Shown one piece after another: positions 57,790-64,000 of a stretch of DNA of 64,000 nucleotides. Below the pieces are notes generated by a model. That model had not been told where the DNA came from and searched no databases. It saw only the letters and a program-made list of their open reading frames with translations. The DNA is from Narthecium ossifragum (taxonomy: Eukaryota > Streptophyta > Magnoliopsida > Dioscoreales > Nartheciaceae), in assembly GCA_963920575.1 (NCBI GenBank), contig OY986966.1, positions 1,818,130-1,882,129 of the forward strand. Reading direction: 5' to 3'. Positions within the stretch are counted from its first letter, which is position 1. Every line of letters begins with the position of its first letter. The translations under genes were made by a program, and so were the position numbers.

Positions 57790-60290
57790 GTCAAGGTGGT
57801 CATATTTCCCCAAGTCTCCTTCTTTTGGTCTAAGAAGTACTTACTCGAATTCTTCATCGATCTTTATTGGAACTTGAAGGTCTGCAGTTGCGGGGTAAAT
57901 TTAGGGCATGTTTGGTTTGGGGATAGGGAATCCCTATCTCGGGCTAAGCCAATTTTATCTCTGGATTATAGCCAAACACCATCTAATCCCCACTTTTATC
58001 CTCATTCATATTCTCACTTTATCCCTACTTTTCAACCAATCATTACTGCATTTTATCTTTTTTTCAACCAATCATATCAACTTTATCCTTACCTTTTCAC
58101 TTTTCAACCAATCATTACTTCATCATCCCTACTTTTCATCCAATCACATCAATTTTATTCCTACTTTTTCAACAAAACATTACTAATTTATCACTACTTT
58201 TTAACAAAATACCATACATATCCCACTACTTATCGCAGGATACCAATCCCCATCCCCTTTAATCCCGGAATAGACTATTCCACGACCAAACGCACCCTAA
58301 GGTCTCACATTTGTTATGCTGACGATTGCCAAGGCTACTAGACTTGAAGCCAAGAAGCTGCTGAATGTGTTGAAAGTTTTTAAATCTTTATCTGAGCTTG
58401 AGGCAAATCTGGACAAATCAAGCATAAAATATTCTCCAACAGCTTCAGCCAGAAGGTGTCGCATAGTTGGGAGGTGTCTTGGCTGCAAGGAACAAGTTGG
58501 TGCTTGGAAATATTTAAGAGTGCCGATAGACTTGAAGAGGTTGAAGGACAGATTTTCATGACTTGATTGTAACGGTCCAAGGCAAAGCTCTCTTCTTGGG
58601 AAGCACGACGGGTGTCGGAGGCCAGCCGAGTGGCACTTGTACAATCCATGCTCCAAACTTTACCGGTTCATGTCATGACTGCTACCCCGGTCCCGGAGTC
58701 AGTGCTTCACCGTACTATGGCTCTTATCCGATCTTAGTTGTAGCAGGGAAGGAGAGGGGTTTTTAGCATCGTGGCTTGGGATAAGGTAATCAAACATAAA
58801 CCGGCAATGGGCCGGCTCAATTTGTGCAGCGGCAACAAATTTACGACTTGGTATTCGCCGGTCCCCTGCTGTCCCCTGCTGTGGACAGCAGGCTCAATCT
58901 TCATGAGGACTGGTTTGTCGTCAATGGGCCGTTGGACAGATATCCATGCCCAGTAGCTGTAAAAGAAGGGGGTGCATGATTGATCTATTGGAGATTTGAT
59001 GGATGATGGGGGTGGTTTTCTACAAAAGTTAGAGATATGTTTGGTGACTTTTTAGCAAAAGAAATCTTGTCACTGCCTATCAGAAGTAAAGAGGAGGGTG
59101 ATCATTTCATATGGTGTTAGGTGCTTGACGGAGAGAGTGGAGTGCTCCAACTGGCCCACATGTTAAGCAATTCATGTGGTGAGTTCTCCATCAAAAGCTG
59201 CCGACATTAGATAGATTATGGACTGTGTATGATCTCCGATAGTACATGCCCAAGATGTGGCCAAGAGGCTGAATCCATTGAACATGCCTTGGTCCGGTGT
59301 CCCTGTGCCGTGCAGGTACGGTCAGCTATCCTAGAGGACTACGGTGTGGATTTAGATGAATTCTCGCTTCCTCTCTGTTTTGAAATTTTAGGGAGATCTT
59401 CAGACTCATCATGTGAGAACCCTTAAAACTACTATTGCCTACACATTGAGGAACCTTTGGAAGTCAAGATGCAGTGTCCTTTTGGGGGAAGGAGAGATGC
59501 GATCTAGAGCATGTAATCCGGTCAGTTAAATGACGAGTATGAGAATCAACCTTACAAGAAGTAAAAACGGTTACAACCGTTTCCCTTATTAGTTTGTTTA
59601 CATGTTCATTTTTCCTAAATTAGCTTTATATATATTCCTAGATTTACATATAGATATTTCCTAATCTACCTTATAACATATTCATTTTCCCTAAGTTAGT
59701 TTTATATTTTTATGACTCATCATCTGAATCATAACATTATACACACGTGACATAAGTTATTATAAAGATAGTGGGCTGATGTGACGTAAGTTATTATAGA
59801 AATAGTGGACTGATGTGACGTAAATTATTAAGAGATAGTGGGGGCGGACAGTTAGCTGTGCCAGGTGACACGGACCCACCACCTAGTTTCTTATACTCGA
59901 CAACCAGAAGCATCAGTCTTTACAAGAAGAATGGGAATGTGAGCATATTCGGATAGATGCCTCCTACCGAAGAACAGAGGATAGGGATGTTGATCTGGGT
60001 GTGTCTTGTGTAAAATTATGAAACTTCTGTGTTGAAATCAGAATTAAAGGCCATGAGGCTGGGGAAGAAGAGGGTTGTTATGAAAAGTGACTCTTTGTTA
60101 ACTATTGGTCTTGTGAATAACGGTGCTATTGGGTGGAGTCCTTCCAATGTCGAAGATTAGCTAAGGAAGCTAAGATCCAATCCAATGTTTTGGACTGACC
60201 GGCTGCTAGCCTTTTAACTTGTCTATCGTTTAGAATGTAATCCAGGTCAATCCTGCAGCCTTTGAGGCTTACTTGATAAAAAAAAAACTT
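57790..60290 (+). pseudogene. Decayed L1-type LINE, plus strand
   Basis: RT sequence starts near 57823 (frame with QEVLTRIL, then LELEGLQLRG), is interrupted by a MITE (57901-58300) and resumes with SHICYADDC at 58304, with frameshifts. The thumb is in 58316-58561 (LNVLKVFKSLSELEANLDKS). zf-RVT is at 59160-59310 (CPRCGQEAESIEHALVRCP), and an RNase H trace at 60030-60140 (ELKAMRLGKKRVVMKSDSL). It ends with the hairpin AGCCTTTGAGGCT and A9 at 60279-60288. Stops and frameshifts are many. Confidence 0.75.
57901..58300. mobile_element. MITE of 400 bp with GTTTGGT-type inverted ends
   Basis: Left end TTAGGGCATGTTTGGT, right end (reverse complement) TTAGGGTGCGTTTGGT. It sits inside LINE RT sequence that continues on both sides. 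The inside has a run of related blocks (CAACCAATCATTAC, ACCAATCATATCAA, CATCCAATCACATC). Ends of this form occur in Harbinger/Tourist and other MITEs. The target duplication is not clear, so the superfamily is left open. Confidence 0.65.
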
Positions 60291-60479
60291 AGCTCCTAGC
60301 AAAACATTGGATAAATAATATTTGTTCCCTAGCAAGACTTACCAAAAAAGAGAAAAAAAACAACAGCCCCCACCACTCAATAGCCACAGACGAGTTGGAC
60401 ACCATTAAATTAGGAAAGCATAGACTGGAAGGGGGTTCAGGTCATAAAATACTCATGCCCAGCAAACCTCATCAGAACC

Positions 60480-63033
60480 TCAGAGGAGGTCAGCAACATT
60501 GACTGGAAGTTCCTCGACGACCACATTGTAAAACCTTTGGATGTCGAACAGCATCCGTTCATCGTCACGGGTAACAAAGTTAATGGCAACGCCCTTCCTT
60601 CCAAAACGCCCACTACGTCCGATACGGTGGAGGTAGTTCTCTGGCTGTGTTGGCAGATCATAGTTAATCACCAATGATACCTGCTGGACATCAATACCAC
60701 GAGCAAGGAGATCAGTGGTGATGAGAACTCTGGAGGAACCAGATCGGAATTCCCGCATGATAATGTCCCTGGTGTTTTGGTCCATGTCACCATGGGTGGC
60801 TGACACTGTGTGGTCCTTGCTCCTCATCTTGTCAGTGAGCCAATCCACCTTGCGTCGAGTGTTGACGAAGATGACACTCTGGGTGATGGCCAGAGTCTCG
60901 TAAAGGTCACACAGGGTCTCAAGCTTATAGTCTTCCTTCTCAACGTTGACATAGAATTGCTTGATACCCTCCAGAGTGAGCTCATCTCGCTTGACAAGGA
61001 TCCTAACAGGTTTGTTCATGAACTTGCGGGTAATCTCCAGGGCCTCGGGGGGCATGGTGGCAGAAAAAACCCCAACCTGAACTTTTGACGGAAGAAGCTG
61101 GAATATATCATATATCTGAAGAAACACAGAAGAGAAAATACAGTTAGCTAGTACGCCAACAATAGCCTATTTATTGCCTCCATCCTTTTTCAATCACTAG
61201 AATCCAGAAACGAACTACATGACTAACTTCAGAAACAGTATATACATACTCCAAACTTTTGTGACTGACTAGAATCCAGAAAGAAACTATGAGACCAACT
61301 TAGGAACAGTATGTACCTAATCTTCATTAGAAAGTCAGGCAGCTGATAGCATGAATCTTTAGCACAAAACTTACCGGTTCACAGAGGTGACGGAAAAACA
61401 GACTATAGAGAACATTTAAATTCACCAGAAATGCAGCTTAGACACAATAGGCCACAAGAATAACTAAAGACCTGGCATAACCTCAATTGGACAATAAAAA
61501 AAGAGAACACCAAAGACATAGATATGGCATTCCCAAATTGACTTAAGGGGCCCATCGAATTGAATCCTTATCTGACTCTCAACACCTCTAAGATGCCATT
61601 CAGGCTTCAACAAGATTTACTATAAGCTATAAAAAAATAGTAAAATCAAAAGAAAAGGGTCACATATTCAACGGATATCAAATTAACTTGATCTGGAAAT
61701 AGGTACGCCATAATGATGTTGGCTAGTGAGTATGCAAAAGTATTTCCAAGCATGAAAGCACTGCAATTTAATCCTAAATTCATCAAACATGAAACCCAAG
61801 GAGTAAAGTTGGGGGATAATGCACGAAATGTTAAACAAGTAAACACATCAAGGATGAATGGCCAGAAACGCTCAGGCATTTGACGTATAGATAGAAATGC
61901 GAAAATGGCATGACACTTAGAAATAGACAATAATTATCACAGAACAAGCCCCTGATACTGCCTCATCATCCATGTGATGATGGATTTACATGTAAATTGA
62001 TTTCATCCACTATCTCAAAAATAAATGTTCAAGAAATGAGATGCAAACAGTTCAATCTTGGCTTTTTGCATTATCCAATCAAAAAAGAAAGAAATAAAGA
62101 GACTGCATCAATGCATAGACAGTGAAAAAAGTCTTTCTACGCATAATGAATTATTAAAATTAATATCACTAAAATTGCAGATAGAGGATGAGGACAAACT
62201 TGATCTTTAAATCCACGAGAAAGCATTTCGTCAGCTTCATCTAACACAAACATCTTGATGTAATCAGGTCGAAGAGACTGCCTGCGTAACATGTCGAACA
62301 CCCGACCCGGTGTGCCAACAACTACATGGACTCCAGCTGAAAGAATCCTTTGATCTTCACGGACACTGGTTCCTCCCACACAAGCATGAACTTTCACATT
62401 CAGGTAATCACCAAGTGCCCGCATGACCTTCTCAATTTGCTGCGCCAGTTCACGAGTAGGGGCGAGAACTAGAGCTTGGCATTCAACCAGACCATAATCA
62501 AGCTGCTGCAAAATTCCAGAGCAGAATGTTGCGGTTTTTCCTGTCCCAGATTGTGCCTGTTGAATAACATCAAGACCCTTGCAGAATGGAACAATTCCCC
62601 TTTGTTGGATGGCAGACGGTTTTTCAAAACCTTCCAAGAAAAAGCATTCAGGACTCCTAACATTTATACTATCATATCATCAAAATCAAGGAATCAAAGT
62701 ATAGTTTTCAACCGTAAGCATAGATGCCTCTCAGCAGGTTTTCTTGAAGACCCATCGCATCAAAACTCTCAAAGACTTCTTCATATGCCGTGAAGAAATC
62801 TTGGCTGCCCTCAGTAGAAAGTCTGCACCAAAACGTATACAATAATGTTGGCAGAGCCAAAAACGTGACTCGTGAGATTGTTATTCTCAACAAAATGCAT
62901 CTGATCAAAGGGAACACAAACAGAAAGGGACAAGAGAAAAGTAAATACATGTCGCTCATTTTTGCATCGTACTGCTTTGCGTCAAACTGGGACCCCTCAG
63001 GTGCCATTCCCGCCATATCAGCAAATAAGATGC
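60480..63033 (-). CDS. eIF4A: Eukaryotic initiation factor 4A (DEAD-box RNA helicase)
   Basis: It unwinds mRNA 5' leaders for ribosome scanning as part of eIF4F in the cytoplasm. Coding exons on the minus strand: 63016-62949, 62822-62713, 62630-62200, 61115-60480, summing to 1245 bp (414 residues), the normal eIF4A length. The start is [20 protein letters not shown]. Helicase motifs in order: Q motif ([10 protein letters not shown]), [25 protein letters not shown], then in the second domain the region around [12 protein letters not shown] and [11 protein letters not shown], ending VNVADLL. All catalytic residues are present. An acceptor-like TTTTCCCCAG (63034-63043 on plus, reversed) lies 17 bp before the ATG, so the 5' leader is probably spliced and its first exon lies further upstream, perhaps outside the window. 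Confidence 0.95.
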
Positions 63034-64000
63034 CTGGGGAAAAATAAGTGGAAACTACAGTAAACTTTAAGCATTAGTAAATAACACAGAATTCTAATAT
63101 GCATTGTATATGCACTTATTCGTATTAACCAGAATCAACCGAACAAATTCTAAATTGTAGAACTCGTGCATACAAAAACCATAAAGCTAATTTGAAAACA
63201 TCAAGGTGCCTTAATAACAGACATGAAGCTAGTGGGCTAAAGAAAAGTCAATGCAGGCAAACCAGTACCTTTCAGCTATAACTGCATGGTTAACAACTAC
63301 GTGCTGTGTTCGATATAAAGAACATTCATTTAGAATACTTCTTGACTCCAGTTTTAGAAATTAAAAATGTCCACGAGAAACCCATGTAAATGTGAAAACA
63401 ACAATTCTCATAACCTAAAATGGAAGGAACGAGCAAGGATGAACTAAAATACCTTTATTTGTAAGTAAAGGCGCTCACACAATAAACATAAAGTGCAAAA
63501 AAAAAGTGCTAAGGAAATAGTATATGTGTCAATGAAGCTGTGAGAATATAGCAAATATGGTTAGTGGTAATCGTTTTCATTAGTGAACTAAAATGTATGT
63601 AAGAAATTTCACAGAGAAATATGGAAAACAGCACACAAAAAAAATATATATATATCAACAGTCCATAAACTTTTCAAAATTTACCACTTTATTGGTCTGC
63701 AGAAACTTATAAACTTGACATGTTAAAAGGGTTTTGTATTTCTGACAGAAACCCCAGTTCAGGTAGGAGGGCAAAACAACATCTTTGTTAGCACTTAACA
63801 AAATATAGAAAGAATAACATCTATTAGTCGTAAAATTACTATCATAAGTGCATTAACCTCACACATATCACCATCAGCATCGCTATTTACGATAAGCCGC
63901 CTACCACCATACACTAAAATGTAGCAACGAGCGTTCGGTAGACAGGAACTTACTTCTAAACCAACATTACGCTTTCTTCTAAGCTAATCACCAAAAATCC
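63034..64000. other. Probable 5' leader intron or upstream region of eIF4A
   Basis: AT-rich, with no ORF of note. It follows the acceptor-like site just upstream of the eIF4A start, so it may be the leader intron. The first exon was not identified. Confidence 0.45.

Noticed and set aside
57772..58341. 189-residue ORF
   Set aside because: Most of it lies in the MITE and is made of its repeated blocks. The ends are LINE RT in the wrong frame.
58563..58956. ORFs 58563-58766 and 58771-58956
   Set aside because: Fragments of the decayed LINE read in shifted frames.

Overview
The window is nuclear DNA of a flowering plant. The evidence is a plant R2R3-MYB gene with the standard three-exon layout, GT-AG introns, plant-type LTR retrotransposons (Athila, Tekay and copia lineages), L1-type LINEs carrying an RNase H domain, and MITEs. 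The species cannot be read from the sequence. Three host genes can be supported with full exon structures: a MYB60-like transcription factor (+, 36730-38058), an NADH-cytochrome b5 reductase of CBR1 type (-, 52156-56716) and the helicase eIF4A (-, 60480-63016). Most of the rest is transposon sequence, much of it nested.

Layout. 1-14818: an Athila-like Ty3 element whose 5' LTR is cut by the window start. It has a gag-pol frame with one in-frame stop, a hAT-like MITE inside the integrase region, about 6 kb of extra sequence with two more ORFs, and a complete 1590-bp 3' LTR. 15919-32570: one L1-type LINE (about 4.6 kb of its own sequence, 11-bp target duplication, poly-A) split by a complete Tekay-like element (18619-27833, target duplication CAAAT) and a 2793-bp solo LTR (28618-31410, target duplication TCTTA). 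In both cases the LINE reading frame continues across the insertion. 33080-35564: LINE 3'-end remnants. 36580-38058: the MYB gene. 38686-44937: an older Ty1/copia element that runs into a 200-N assembly gap (44938-45137). 45826-50380: minus-strand LINE material containing an Athila-related solo LTR (46960-48506), a 33-bp direct repeat and a long inverted repeat. 52156-56716: CBR1. 57790-60290: a decayed LINE with a MITE. 60480-63033: eIF4A; the rest looks like its 5' leader intron or upstream region.

The most unusual signal is a paired palindrome module. Two GATCGATC cores lie 20-24 bp apart (about two helical turns), usually as an imperfect hairpin of about 32 bp, and modules are often spaced 63-72 bp apart. 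It occurs in the LTRs of both Athila-type families and both Tekay-type families here, and inside the Athila element just upstream of TATA-like boxes and the extra ORFs. It was not seen in the copia LTR or near the host genes. It looks like a shared cis-regulatory or silencing-target module. A second recurring structure is a short hairpin (AGCCT...AGGCT) just before the poly-A of every LINE 3' end in the window; in one case only 28 bp of a LINE remain and consist of just this hairpin plus the A-tail.
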